Shown piece after piece: positions 24,324-32,229 of a DNA stretch of 37,869 nt. The DNA is from an uncultured Lachnospiraceae bacterium (GTDB lineage Bacteria; Bacillota; Clostridia; Lachnospirales; Lachnospiraceae), in the NCBI GenBank assembly GCA_934371475.1, contig CAKRNX010000006.1:1-37869 (forward strand), in the 5' to 3' direction. The stretch's first letter is position 1. Every line of letters starts with the position of its first letter. The notes under the pieces are model-generated. The model searched no databases and was not told the DNA's origin. It was given only the letters and a program-made list of their open reading frames with translations. Made by a program: the position numbers and the translations under genes.

Positions 24324-26437
24324 TACTCCTGCTGTTCGCCTTTGTTCTGCTGTTTTTCTGCATTACTGTAAGCAACCGCGTAAAACAGCTCCTGTGAATT
24401 GAGATGAACCTCATTCAATTCCCGATCCACGTATGTCCCTTCAGCTGTCAGGCGCTTTCCTTTTTCATCATCATGCATCATCGTCTCAAACATCCAGTCC
24501 AGGCGCTCTTTCAGGCGTTCATCCAGCACCGGCGCTGCCACCTCCACACGTCGTACCGTATTTCTGGTCATGAAATCTGCTGAAGCAATGTAGACTTTTT
24601 CCCGATCTTTTGTTCCAAAGCGGTAGATTCTGGAGTGTTCCAGGAAACGGCCGACAATGCTCACAACCTGAATATTTTCCGTATAATCTTTCAGTTCCAG
24701 GATCAGACAGCAGATACCTCTGACAATCATTTCAACCTTCACTCCAGCCTGTGAAGCCTCTGCCAGCTTCATAATCAGAACACGGTCTGTCAGCGAATTA
24801 ATTTTAATTCCGGTATATCCCTTCCCGCCCTGTCTTACATGCTCAATCTCTTCATCAATCAGATCGATCACCCGGTTTTGCAGACATTTCGGCGCTACAA
24901 GAAGCAGATTGGTATGTTCTACTGTCTCTCCTCTCAGCAGTGAAGCAAATACCTCTGCTGCTTCTTTTCCAATATCCTGATTTGCCGTAATCAGAGACAG
25001 ATCCGTATAAAGTGTCGACGTTTTTTCATTATAGTTTCCTGTTCCCACCTGCGTGATGTAGGAAACTCCCGTTTCTGTTTTTCTTGAAATCAGGCAGAGC
25101 TTAGAATGAACCTTATAGCCGTTCAGCCCGTAAATTACCCGACAGCCTGCTTCTTCCAGCTTTCTGGAATATTCAATGTTGCTCTCTTCGTCAAACCGTG
25201 CGCGCAGCTCAACAAGCACAATGACCTCTTTTCCGTTTTCTGCCGCTTCCACAAGCGCATCCACAATCTTGCTTTTATCTGCAAGACGGTACAGCGTCAT
25301 TTTAATGGAAACCACACTGTCATCCTTTGCTGCCTCATAGAGCAGGTTGATAAACGGACGGATGCTCTCAAACGGATAGGACAGCAGCACATCTTTCTGC
25401 ATGATTTGCGGAATCAGAGCACTCCGGTCATCCAGTTCCGGCGTTATGCGCGGCGAGCGTCTCTGATAAAAAAGCTTCTCCTGTCCGGTGCTTCGCAGAT
25501 AGCTCTGGATGCCAAACACAAACGACATATCCAGAGGAACTCTCGTGAGAAATACATGCTCCTCTCCCACGTGAAGCGTTTTGCACAGTGCGCTGATCAG
25601 CCTTTTATTCAGAACCCGTGACAGCTCCATGCGCACCGGATTCATCCGAATCCTCTGTTTAATCAGGTTTTCCATTGCGTCGCGGTAATCCAGATCTTCA
25701 TCGTAAATTGTTTCCGTATCAATATCCGCATTTCTTGTAATGCGCAGCAGAGATTTCTCTTTTACTTCATAATTTTTGAACATCTTCGGCAGGAAATGCA
25801 GGATCAGCTCTTCTGAAAGCATAAAAGTACCTTTCCGTGTCGGAATGTCGATCAGACGTTTAAATACATTGTTGCTGCACGGGATAATCGCAGTTCTTGT
25901 TTTGCCGCCTTTTGTTGCCAGCAGTGCCACTGCATAAATATCCTTATTCTTCAGAAAGGGAAACGGCTGCTGTTTGCTCACGATATTGGCTGACAGATAC
26001 GGAGCAATATGCTGGTCAAAATACAGTTCCAGAAGTTTTCCCTCTTCCGCAGACAGACGGTTGAAATTGATCAGACGCACTCCCTTTGGCTCCAGTTCTC
26101 CCATCAGCTGCTCATAGATCATATCTTTTTTCTGATCCAGCTCCCTCGTTGCCTTTAAAATCGCCTTTACCTGTTCCCTGCTTGTCATATTTGTCTTGTT
26201 CTCGCGGATCACTTCAGACGACTCCATCTGATCCATCAGCGTACCGACACGCACCCGGTAAAACTCATCCAGGTTGGACTGATAAATCGCTGCAAAAGTC
26301 AGGCGCTCCGCCAGAGGAGTCCTGGGATTTCCAGCCTCATTCAACACTCTTTCATTGAACTTCAACCACGAAAGCTCCCGGTTCATCATGTATGAAACGG
26401 GAGCTGTTTTTTCTGATTTTTTCTCATTCTTTTTCAT
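24323..26437 (-). CDS. ppk1: Polyphosphate kinase 1
   Basis: A 704-aa enzyme that makes polyphosphate from ATP reversibly. It opens with the PPK N-domain signature (MMNRELSWLKFNERVLNEA). The autophosphorylated histidine is in YKVHSKLCLI (about H444), and the second essential histidine is in GRFLEHSRIYRFG (about H601). VGTGNYNEKTS, the phospholipase-D-like stretch, is also present. Length matches the family. It leads a two-gene operon with the HD hydrolase. A possible -10 TATAAT is at 26538-26533. Confidence 0.97.
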   Translation of the reverse strand: MKKNEKKSEKTAPVSYMMNRELSWLKFNERVLNEAGNPRTPLAERLTFAAIYQSNLDEFYRVRVGTLMDQMESSEVIRENKTNMTSREQVKAILKATRELDQKKDMIYEQLMGELEPKGVRLINFNRLSAEEGKLLELYFDQHIAPYLSANIVSKQQPFPFLKNKDIYAVALLATKGGKTRTAIIPCSNNVFKRLIDIPTRKGTFMLSEELILHFLPKMFKNYEVKEKSLLRITRNADIDTETIYDEDLDYRDAMENLIKQRIRMNPVRMELSRVLNKRLISALCKTLHVGEEHVFLTRVPLDMSFVFGIQSYLRSTGQEKLFYQRRSPRITPELDDRSALIPQIMQKDVLLSYPFESIRPFINLLYEAAKDDSVVSIKMTLYRLADKSKIVDALVEAAENGKEVIVLVELRARFDEESNIEYSRKLEEAGCRVIYGLNGYKVHSKLCLISRKTETGVSYITQVGTGNYNEKTSTLYTDLSLITANQDIGKEAAEVFASLLRGETVEHTNLLLVAPKCLQNRVIDLIDEEIEHVRQGGKGYTGIKINSLTDRVLIMKLAEASQAGVKVEMIVRGICCLILELKDYTENIQVVSIVGRFLEHSRIYRFGTKDREKVYIASADFMTRNTVRRVEVAAPVLDERLKERLDWMFETMMHDDEKGKRLTAEGTYVDRELNEVHLNSQELFYAVAYSNAEKQQNKGEQQE

Positions 26438-26532
26438 CTGTATTATTTTCCTCCGATTATAAAGCGGACGTTGGAGATCCGTTTTGATGACTGGGCATAA
26501 GTGTAATTTATTCTCACTATTACATTCTTTTT

Positions 26533-26561
26533 ATTATACTGCCTTCATGTCAAAATCAGAG
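26533..26561 (-). promoter_or_regulatory. Possible ppk1 promoter
   Basis: TATAAT (26538-26533) on the minus strand has only CTCTGA 17 bp upstream. Nearby TTGACA words have wrong spacing. The leader is about 95 nt. Confidence 0.35.
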
Positions 26562-26626
26562 GTTGTTTATGTCAAGATTGGGTAAAATATCACGTTTTTT
26601 ATTTAACAGTTTTATACGACATTAAA

Positions 26627-26790
26627 AACAAAAGTGTGCTTCGCACATCCCGCGGGCCACTGCCTTAACAGCACAACTTTTGTTCCGCGCGCGAGCAGGT
26701 TGCGTTAGCAACACGTTTCTTCTCTGCGAGCTGCGCATCACGCCGGAGGCTTTTTATTTCACAGGACGCAATTTCCTGTGAAATAAAAAA
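26627..26790 (+). repeat. Intergenic repeat, subtype 1, full copy (B)
   Basis: Matches copy A (9044-9200) over the first 110 bp: ACAAAAGTGTGCTTCGC, CGCGGGCCACT, GCACAACTTTTGTTCCG, GCGCGAGCAGG, GCGAGCTGCGCATC, then GCCGGAGGC. It ends in a 16-bp perfect hairpin, TTTTTATTTCACAGGA (26751-26766) with 26774-26789. Its last 50 bp are almost identical to copy C at 32230-32276. Confidence 0.85.
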
Positions 26791-26802
26791 CGATTTCAAA
26801 CG

Positions 26803-27333
26803 TCAATTTATTACTTCCACTTTTACCTTCTCGCCGAGTTCTTTCATTTCAGTACCAAGCACGGCGAACACAATATCAATCTGATAGTCTGGGTATTCAT
26901 TTATAAAATCGCTGCAAGCGGTAAATGCCCTCTCCCATGCCTTCTCCTTCGGATAATTGAAAATTCCCGACGAGATCAGCGGAAATCCGATGGAATGCAG
27001 ATCATTTTCCTTTGCGCGGAGCAAAGACTGATAATATGCGCCATACAGTTTCTCCGCTTCTCCATAATCTCCACCCATCCAGACCGGCCCCACGGCATGG
27101 ATCACATACCTTGCTTTCAGCCTGAACCCCGGCGTAATCACAGCATTTCCGGTAGGACATCCGCCGATCTTCCTGCAGGCTTCATTCAATTCATCATATC
27201 CGGCCTTATAGAAAATTGCCCCACATACTCCGCCTCCGGGAGCAAGGCCGTCATTTGCCGCATTAACGATCGCGTCGGTTTCCAGTTCCGTAATATCTCC
27301 TGTGCAGATTGAAATTGTACTTTTATTGCTCAT
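26803..27333 (-). CDS. Macro-domain protein (ADP-ribose/O-acetyl-ADP-ribose hydrolase-like)
   Basis: A 176-aa single macro domain. The ADP-ribose-binding motifs are ICTGDITELETDAIVNAAND, GLAPGGGVCGAI and, late, FPLISSGIFNYPKEKA. Relatives remove ADP-ribose from proteins or nucleic acid, or deacetylate O-acetyl-ADP-ribose. I chose the ATG at 27333 with GGAGG 8 nt upstream. A GTG at 27396, also with a good ribosome-binding site (GGGAGG), would add 21 residues. It is the last gene of the accessory cassette, 12 nt from repeat copy B. In defence or toxin loci, macro domains often reverse ADP-ribosylation, but no ADP-ribosyltransferase is recognised here. Confidence 0.9.
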   Translation of the reverse strand: MSNKSTISICTGDITELETDAIVNAANDGLAPGGGVCGAIFYKAGYDELNEACRKIGGCPTGNAVITPGFRLKARYVIHAVGPVWMGGDYGEAEKLYGAYYQSLLRAKENDLHSIGFPLISSGIFNYPKEKAWERAFTACSDFINEYPDYQIDIVFAVLGTEMKELGEKVKVEVIN

Positions 27334-27442
27334 TGCATCATCCTCCGTCCGATCTGGTGAGATCACTCTGACATCATATACGTCAACAATTCCCACTTAC
27401 AACACCTCCCAGGTATCCATTCATCAGCTTATATCCTTGGTT

Positions 27443-28552
27443 TTATCCCCGGCCTGCATCCAGTGCCTTTCCGTGCGGATTATTACCGCTCAAATCTTTC
27501 CCATACAGATAAGCCACAACTATGACCGTCACAAACTGAAAAACATTCCTTGATGCCAGAATCCCGATTTCTGCTGAATAGAACAAATTTACTTCGCAGA
27601 GACAGCCCCACACATTAGCGATGATCACGCTTAATATCAGCGCCCTCATGACCGGTCTGCCTTTTTCTGCAATAAACATCCTCATCAGCAGAAATATAAT
27701 GGCCGCAAGGATAATGATGTAGGCCAGCGGTTCTGCTCTGCCAAATGCCACGCCGGACCAGATGATATGGAATCCCGGAACGGACTCCATCGTCGGCGGA
27801 TCCAATATTGTCCCATCAAAATTTCCGGAAATCAGCCCATTCAAAACAACACCTCTGTACTGAATCCAGTTTACTTTGGCAAAGCCACTCCCTGTATTTC
27901 CCAGGCTCATAAAGATATATTTGATCCGTCCCAACGAAAATACCACGGTTTGGAGCAGGACAAGTGCTATGGCAATAGCCGTCTTTCTTTTTCCGGCAAA
28001 TAATGTGCTGCCTTCCAGAAACACTGTCGCGAATGCAATTGCCGCGCATGCAGCCATCCAGACAATCGTTGGAGGACTCATATATATCTCTCTGTAGAAA
28101 AAATGCCAACTACAAAAGATCACGAGAAGAACATGCAAGGCAAGATAAAGACAAGCCGCCGCCTTTTTCTCAAAATAGGAAGCAAGTATCTTCGCTGCTG
28201 CAAGGCAAATAAGGAAATATGTACCTATCACCATCCTCTGCATTCCGTAAATGACACTCCTGTCGACAAGCATCAGGTATACGCAGTAAACCGCTATGAC
28301 AACCGGAACTGTCAGATAATATAGTTTTTTCATTGCGCCACGCTTTTGAATAGATGCACAGATGAATATTACAATCCCGCATAATATCAACACGAACATC
28401 AGATCCGCCGCTCGAAAATATATTGTGCTCATATTGGTAGGAACGATATTATAATCCGGATAGTTCCACGTCTTCTGCAAAACCCTGAAATCCAGGGCAA
28501 GGCCGCAGACAGTCAGAATAACCAGCGCCCATTTTTCAATTTTTTTGCCCAT
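27443..28552 (-). CDS. Polytopic membrane protein of unknown function
   Basis: A 369-aa protein with roughly nine or ten membrane segments (for example residues 8-22, 50-68, 78-95, 105-125, 133-152, 160-180, 190-212, 275-293, 303-320 and 335-350). A longer non-membrane loop of about 50 residues near 217-265 contains NWIQYRGVVLNGLISGNFDG and DPPTMESVPGFH. No catalytic motif is evident and I do not recognise a family. GGGAGG precedes the ATG. It lies between the 89-aa gene and the macro-domain gene in the accessory cassette; a membrane anchor, transporter or immunity role is possible but unproven. Confidence 0.78.
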   Translation of the reverse strand: MGKKIEKWALVILTVCGLALDFRVLQKTWNYPDYNIVPTNMSTIYFRAADLMFVLILCGIVIFICASIQKRGAMKKLYYLTVPVVIAVYCVYLMLVDRSVIYGMQRMVIGTYFLICLAAAKILASYFEKKAAACLYLALHVLLVIFCSWHFFYREIYMSPPTIVWMAACAAIAFATVFLEGSTLFAGKRKTAIAIALVLLQTVVFSLGRIKYIFMSLGNTGSGFAKVNWIQYRGVVLNGLISGNFDGTILDPPTMESVPGFHIIWSGVAFGRAEPLAYIIILAAIIFLLMRMFIAEKGRPVMRALILSVIIANVWGCLCEVNLFYSAEIGILASRNVFQFVTVIVVAYLYGKDLSGNNPHGKALDAGRG

Positions 28553-28578
28553 AATGTGGCCTCCCTTTGTGATCTTAT

Positions 28579-28848
28579 TTATTTCATATTTGCGAGTGCG
28601 TTATCTATGTATGCTTTGGCATCTTCTTCAGTCTCTTCCAGGCTGCAGAACTCTTCACAGGCACCGCCCCACCACGATTTTCCTTCAGGAACTTCATCAA
28701 CTTGAAAACCGCTGCTGCCCATCAGGATTAATACGATATAAGCGGTGCCCTTCGTAATGTGATACTCCAGCCGTCCGTCATCCTGCGCTTCGAGATAATA
28801 TTCAACTTTTCCATTTTTGCTTTTGTTGTGCGAGATTATTCTTTTCAT
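28579..28848 (-). CDS. Small acidic hypothetical protein (89 aa)
   Basis: A single-domain-sized protein starting MKRIISHNKSKNGKVEYYLE, with an alternating strand pattern (YYLEAQDDGRLEYHI, then TAYIVLILMGS) and an acidic C-terminal helix (EETEEDAKAYIDNALANM). No membrane or signal segment. GGGAGG lies at normal spacing upstream of the ATG. I do not recognise the family. It is 26 nt before the membrane-protein gene and likely co-translated with it. Confidence 0.7.
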   Translation of the reverse strand: MKRIISHNKSKNGKVEYYLEAQDDGRLEYHITKGTAYIVLILMGSSGFQVDEVPEGKSWWGGACEEFCSLEETEEDAKAYIDNALANMK

Positions 28849-28957
28849 ATCGATTATCCTCCCGTTTTTTAATATCAGTCCATTTTACCAAAACAGCATC
28901 AACAAATCTATAGGCTCCATCGTGCTTATTTCTTTGTTCCGGAAATGCTTCTTTAAA

Positions 28958-29203
28958 CTATTCGACAGTCATGGCTTTCAGTTCCCAGCTATGTTTTACC
29001 CCGGCATATTGGAGCAGGCTATTGGGAATAGCATGAATCCTGCCTTTATTATCAACTCTGCACTTACTTGCTCCTGCGAGAAAAAATCTTACTATTGTTC
29101 TAACCTCAATATTCCTGATTCTTTCAGAAAAAGCTTCCCAGTTATCATCGTACATCATCCAAAGGCGTCCATCAGATAAGCCTCTGGTAACAACACAATT
29201 CAT
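28958..29203 (-). CDS. Half-length MraZ-like (AbrB/SpoVT-type) protein
   Basis: An 81-aa protein that aligns by eye with the second half of MraZ: VVTRGLSDGRLWMMYDDNWE corresponds to the linker and WE motif, VRFFLAGASKCRVDNKGRI to the second DNA-binding loop (usual form ...GA.ecelD.qGRi.iP), and IPNSLLQYAG to the following helix. Full MraZ is about 140 residues with two such units; this one lacks the first and the usual C-terminal tail. Its ATG is 1 nt after the peptidase stop. MraZ is a transcription factor of division genes, so this may be a small regulator of the cassette or a MraZ mimic or antagonist. No mra or fts genes are near. Confidence 0.7.
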   Translation of the reverse strand: MNCVVTRGLSDGRLWMMYDDNWEAFSERIRNIEVRTIVRFFLAGASKCRVDNKGRIHAIPNSLLQYAGVKHSWELKAMTVE

Positions 29204-29204
29204 T

Positions 29205-29825
29205 TTACTCACATTCCTCATATCCATCGACCGTAATACCAATCGAACCGACAGGCGTATCCGTGTATCCTTTCATTTCTGTTTCCGTCAGGCGAATTTT
29301 GCCCGAAAGCGGATCGCAGGCAAGGAAATCTTTCCCATCGCATCCACACAGCAGTATCCAGTGAAGCGTTTCATCATGCATCCCATCGGCATCTCCTGGA
29401 ACGATGCACTGGACTATCAAAAATTTTCCTTTGCCAAGCTGTTCTCGGCACCAGTCCGGGGTGATGTCACTTCCAGTTTCGATGTGAACCTGCGCCTTTA
29501 TTTTCCCGATAGTCCCGATATATTCATCCAGCATTGCCTTATAAAGGGACTCCGGATAATAACCATCCCGATTATCCATATAGTGATCGGAGGAATGATA
29601 AATGCCCACATCCAGCCTGTTTTTCACAAGGCATTCTGCAATGCCTGAGGCCAGCATTCCCTTAAATGCCCTGCATCTATACAGACTGTGCAGCTTTCTT
29701 TCCTGCTTATCCGTCGGATATTGGACTCTCCGATAATAGTTAAGTATCATCAGAATGCAGCTGGCTCCGCATGTTTCCAGGCTATGCTGTCTGAAAAATC
29801 TTATTTTTCGTTCCCTTTGTTCCAT
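29205..29825 (-). CDS. C39-like/papain-fold cysteine peptidase
   Basis: A 206-aa protein with the C39 arrangement: SLETCGASCILMILNYY (nucleophile C19), TLHWILLCGCDGKDF (H155) and ACDPLSGK (D171). C39 peptidases usually trim double-glycine leaders of peptides inside ABC exporters; here there is no transporter and no membrane segment, so it is a free cytoplasmic peptidase-like protein. The substrate could be another cassette product. No signal peptide. The stop abuts the MraZ-like start. A guanylyl-cyclase-like papain fold is an alternative family reading. Confidence 0.75.
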   Translation of the reverse strand: MEQRERKIRFFRQHSLETCGASCILMILNYYRRVQYPTDKQERKLHSLYRCRAFKGMLASGIAECLVKNRLDVGIYHSSDHYMDNRDGYYPESLYKAMLDEYIGTIGKIKAQVHIETGSDITPDWCREQLGKGKFLIVQCIVPGDADGMHDETLHWILLCGCDGKDFLACDPLSGKIRLTETEMKGYTDTPVGSIGITVDGYEECE

Positions 29826-29909
29826 CCTCTATCTGCGCCCTCCGTCATTGGCCGGAATCTAAGCACAATAGAATCCCCAGCCTGTTACTGTTCGCTTCTC
29901 AACTCATTT

Positions 29910-29963
29910 CTAACCTTCATCAATATCTTTCCAAGGTGGTTTCACCCTGTCCTGTACGGGCAT
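29910..29963 (-). other. Possible 17-codon remnant, MPVQDRVKPPWKDIDEG
   Basis: In the 148-nt gap between the YbjN-like and peptidase genes, the frame reads ...GSNEYLMPVQD... The words GAATATTTGATGCCnGT (about 29961-29977) recur at the same phase in the 104-aa gene (GSEYLMPV). It could be a shifted C-terminus of the YbjN-like gene, a tiny peptide, or a remnant. Ribosome-binding support is weak. Confidence 0.3.
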
Positions 29964-29973
29964 CAAATATTCA

Positions 29974-30579
29974 TTACTCCCCGGAAACAGCTGAGATATC
30001 GTCAGAGTCCTCTCCACTTTCCTGAATACTACGGAGAAGGCTGAGCAGGCGGTCAGATGCGTCCTCTTCTTCAGCCATACCATTGCTTTCCGGTTCCTGC
30101 CGAGGTTCTTCACAAAGTGCAATAGCATCTGCCGCGGACATATCGCCGAACAGGATCTGAACAATGCCCCGACTATACCGGGTGAACATTGCCGCAGGGC
30201 AGAGTATGCTCGATCTGACCATATCTGTGGTCGGGACAATTCCATTGCAGTCCACATAGCATTTATAACGGAGCTCTCCATCCCTGACATCCAGTTCAAA
30301 ATTCCCATTCTTAAGTCCATAATTTGCACGGCATACAAATTCAGCCATTTTCTGTATCTGCTCCGCATTCTCCTGATCGGCGGAAATCGGAGATATAGTA
30401 TAAACAGTGTGGTCAGATTCATTGACATTAACTGCATACTGAATATTTTTAATCCTGCCACTGAGATTTATCCCGAACTGGAAAAATCCCTTATCTTCAT
30501 TGAAGCTGTAATTCCAGTTATCTTCTGTAAGGAAATTTCCGATTTTCTCAACGATTCCCGAATTATAATTTTTTGACAT
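29974..30579 (-). CDS. YbjN-like / secretion-chaperone-fold protein
   Basis: A 201-aa protein. Residues about 5-140 look like a YbjN-type alpha/beta domain: a start helix (IVEKIGNFLTEDNW), then strands in KGFFQFGINLSGRI, YAVNVNESDHTVYTISPI, a helix QIQKMAEFVCRANYG, and NGNFELDVRDGELRYKCYVD. The tail (from about 150) is acidic and disordered. YbjN folds resemble type III secretion chaperones and often bind partner proteins. The ATG at 30579 has GGGGAG at correct spacing; the open frame begins 9 codons earlier. It follows the Lon-like ATPase gene by about 23 nt. Confidence 0.68.
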   Translation of the reverse strand: MSKNYNSGIVEKIGNFLTEDNWNYSFNEDKGFFQFGINLSGRIKNIQYAVNVNESDHTVYTISPISADQENAEQIQKMAEFVCRANYGLKNGNFELDVRDGELRYKCYVDCNGIVPTTDMVRSSILCPAAMFTRYSRGIVQILFGDMSAADAIALCEEPRQEPESNGMAEEEDASDRLLSLLRSIQESGEDSDDISAVSGE

Positions 30580-30602
30580 AATTTTTCTCCCCTCTTTTCG
30601 CA

Positions 30603-31810
30603 TCACATTGACGCGTTAAATCCAATAGACTTTGTCCTTACATCATGCGAACACATAATTACTGTTTCACGCACATTCTGCTCAGTTATCTGGACAGAAT
30701 GATTGCTCTCCAGTACACTCAGGTATGCCTTGCTTACCAGAAGCTCAACTGCCTTCTGATATGTCCTGCAGCTTCGGTTTCCTCTGTTCCAGAGCATATC
30801 CACAAGCATATCCGCTTCGTGATCCCCGAAATAAATCCGGTCATCAGGGTACGCAGCAAGCGCTTTCGGCAGAGCAAACTCCCTGGTAATACAATGAAAC
30901 ATTTCTATCGTCGGATTTTCCATCTTTACTACTTCCATGCGATCCAGCAGCGGAGGAGAAATAAGTTCTTTCTCATTGGCCATAAAAATGAACGGGATAT
31001 GGCTTGCATCAACCTCAATTTCAAGGAAGTTATCAAACAGGCCGCATTGCTTTCATCAAGAACCGCCAGGAGTTCATCCTGAAAGTCCGGTGACCTTCCG
31101 TATCCATGTGCAGCTTTTTCGACTTCATCAATACAGACCACCGGATTGCCAGCCCTGTTATCAATCATCGCCTGTACAATTGCTCCAACGCCCGCTCCTA
31201 CATAGAGATTCGGTGCGCCTGACAGTCCGCGTCCGCCGGATGCCGAAGGAGCGGAGATAAAGCTTCCGGGCAGATTCAAAATCTTTCCATAGTTTTTTGC
31301 CACAAGAGTTTTTCCAACTCCCGGTTCGCCAATGAGAAGAATCGGCATCGTCTTTCCCGTCTTGCTATATTCAATAATGTGTCGAAGAATCACCTGCAGA
31401 ACATCATCATTCCCGCAAATGTTCTGGTGCCATGTCTCTTTAGCCCTGTGAAGGAACTCTCCGTCGACATCAGGGAGAGGAAGGGTATATTCCGGCACAG
31501 CCTTGACTGCATTCGCCCAGTTACGATAATGATCGTTATGTTCCGCAAGCTTTATTCTCTGCCATATCTCATTTGAATAAGGCTTATGCACCTGATACAC
31601 TTTCCCATTTGGCTTTTCTTCCGCCCGTTCGAAACAGCACTCTCGAAAACACGCTGCAAGAGATGTATGTTTCGTCAGATAATCCTTAAGAACGCCGTCA
31701 CCCTTATCGGATTTTTGTATCATTAAAACCAGCTCTTCAATTTCATTCGCGAAATTCGGATGCTGTACCACAATCCGTTCAAGGCGCTGATATATCTCAT
31801 TTTTCGTCAC
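30603..31810 (-). pseudogene. Lon-type AAA+ ATPase without protease domain, frameshifted
   Basis: Two frames together encode one protein of about 400 aa. The first (to about 31035) has a helical N-part, Walker A GEPGVGKT (about 161-168), Walker B VVCIDEVEKA and DFQDELLAVLDESNAAC. The second, 30603 to about 31035, continues with DNFLEIEVDASHIPFIFMAN and ISPPLLDRMEVVKM, the sensor/arginine-finger stretch typical of Lon. Adding one base in the AAA run at 31035-31037 restores a continuous reading frame. The Lon peptidase domain (Ser-Lys dyad) is absent. The GTG at 31810 has GAGGAGG 8 nt upstream. It may be a true mutation, an assembly error or programmed shifting. It is the core energy enzyme of the cassette. 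Confidence 0.8.
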
Positions 31811-32111
31811 CAGGAGCACCTCCTCTCTCACTTATCCTTATTTTGATGTTGCAATGCACGTCGGTGATTTTTAATATGCCAGGCGGCCACCGTCGACTAT
31901 GGATCGTCAGCCGCCCGAAGAGAATGCCAAGCCGCCAGGTCATTGCCTTAGCTGCGATCATATTGGCAGGAAGTCCGATGTATGGGATATTTCCAATAAC
32001 CTTGTCCACAACAATGTCGGAAATGATCTCGTCCTTACATCCCTTGATGACAGGCATCAAATATTCGGAACCCATCGGCTGCAAACCATAAACTGAACGG
32101 TTTTGCTTCAT
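31797..32111 (-). CDS. First cassette gene, 104-aa hypothetical
   Basis: A protein of unknown family with a convincing central segment, SEYLMPVIKGCKDEIISD and VIGNIPYIGLPANMIAAKAM, then a strand-rich C-terminus. No clear signal peptide. Its ATG at 32111 is 19 nt from GGAGG (32131-32135), too far. That ribosome-binding site instead serves an ATG at 32121 whose frame ends after 28 codons. Either a 1-nt indel lies between 32111 and 32121, joining MSSN to MKQNRSVYG, or the short frame is a leader. The stop overlaps the Lon-like start by 14 nt. Confidence 0.6.
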   Translation of the reverse strand: MKQNRSVYGLQPMGSEYLMPVIKGCKDEIISDIVVDKVIGNIPYIGLPANMIAAKAMTWRLGILFGRLTIHSRRWPPGILKITDVHCNIKIRISERGGAPGDEK

Positions 32112-32159
32112 TGCTTGACATGATTTACCACCTCCGTGAAATAACTTCCTTGATTGATG

Positions 32160-32208
32160 ACAATATCATATATTGTTATGTATCACTTTTCACTAGGTAT
32201 TCCCTCAA
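32160..32208 (-). promoter_or_regulatory. Cassette promoter with 17-bp palindromic operator
   Basis: On the minus strand, TTGAGG (32208-32203) and TGATAC (32185-32180) are 17 bp apart. Just downstream is a perfect palindrome, ACAATATATGATATTGT (32176-32160), over the expected start of transcription: a classic repressor site position. Confidence 0.5.
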
Positions 32209-32229
32209 AATCTGATCCCTTTTTATCAT

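Noticed and set aside
24323..26437. A phage or plasmid origin of the accessory region inferred from the neighbouring genes.
   Set aside because: No integrase, phage structural gene, plasmid replication gene or attachment site beside a tRNA is present. Repeats and an IS66 remnant are the only mobility signs.
26751..26790. Repeat hairpin as terminator of the accessory cassette.
   Set aside because: Both arms carry the A and T tracts, but the base of the stem is followed by A or GCC, not by a free T-run, on either strand.
29910..30461. A 183-codon frame overlapping the YbjN-like gene in another frame.
   Set aside because: Its sequence is not protein-like over most of its length and it is antiphase to a gene with a good ribosome-binding site and fold pattern. 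Only its last 17 codons are discussed.
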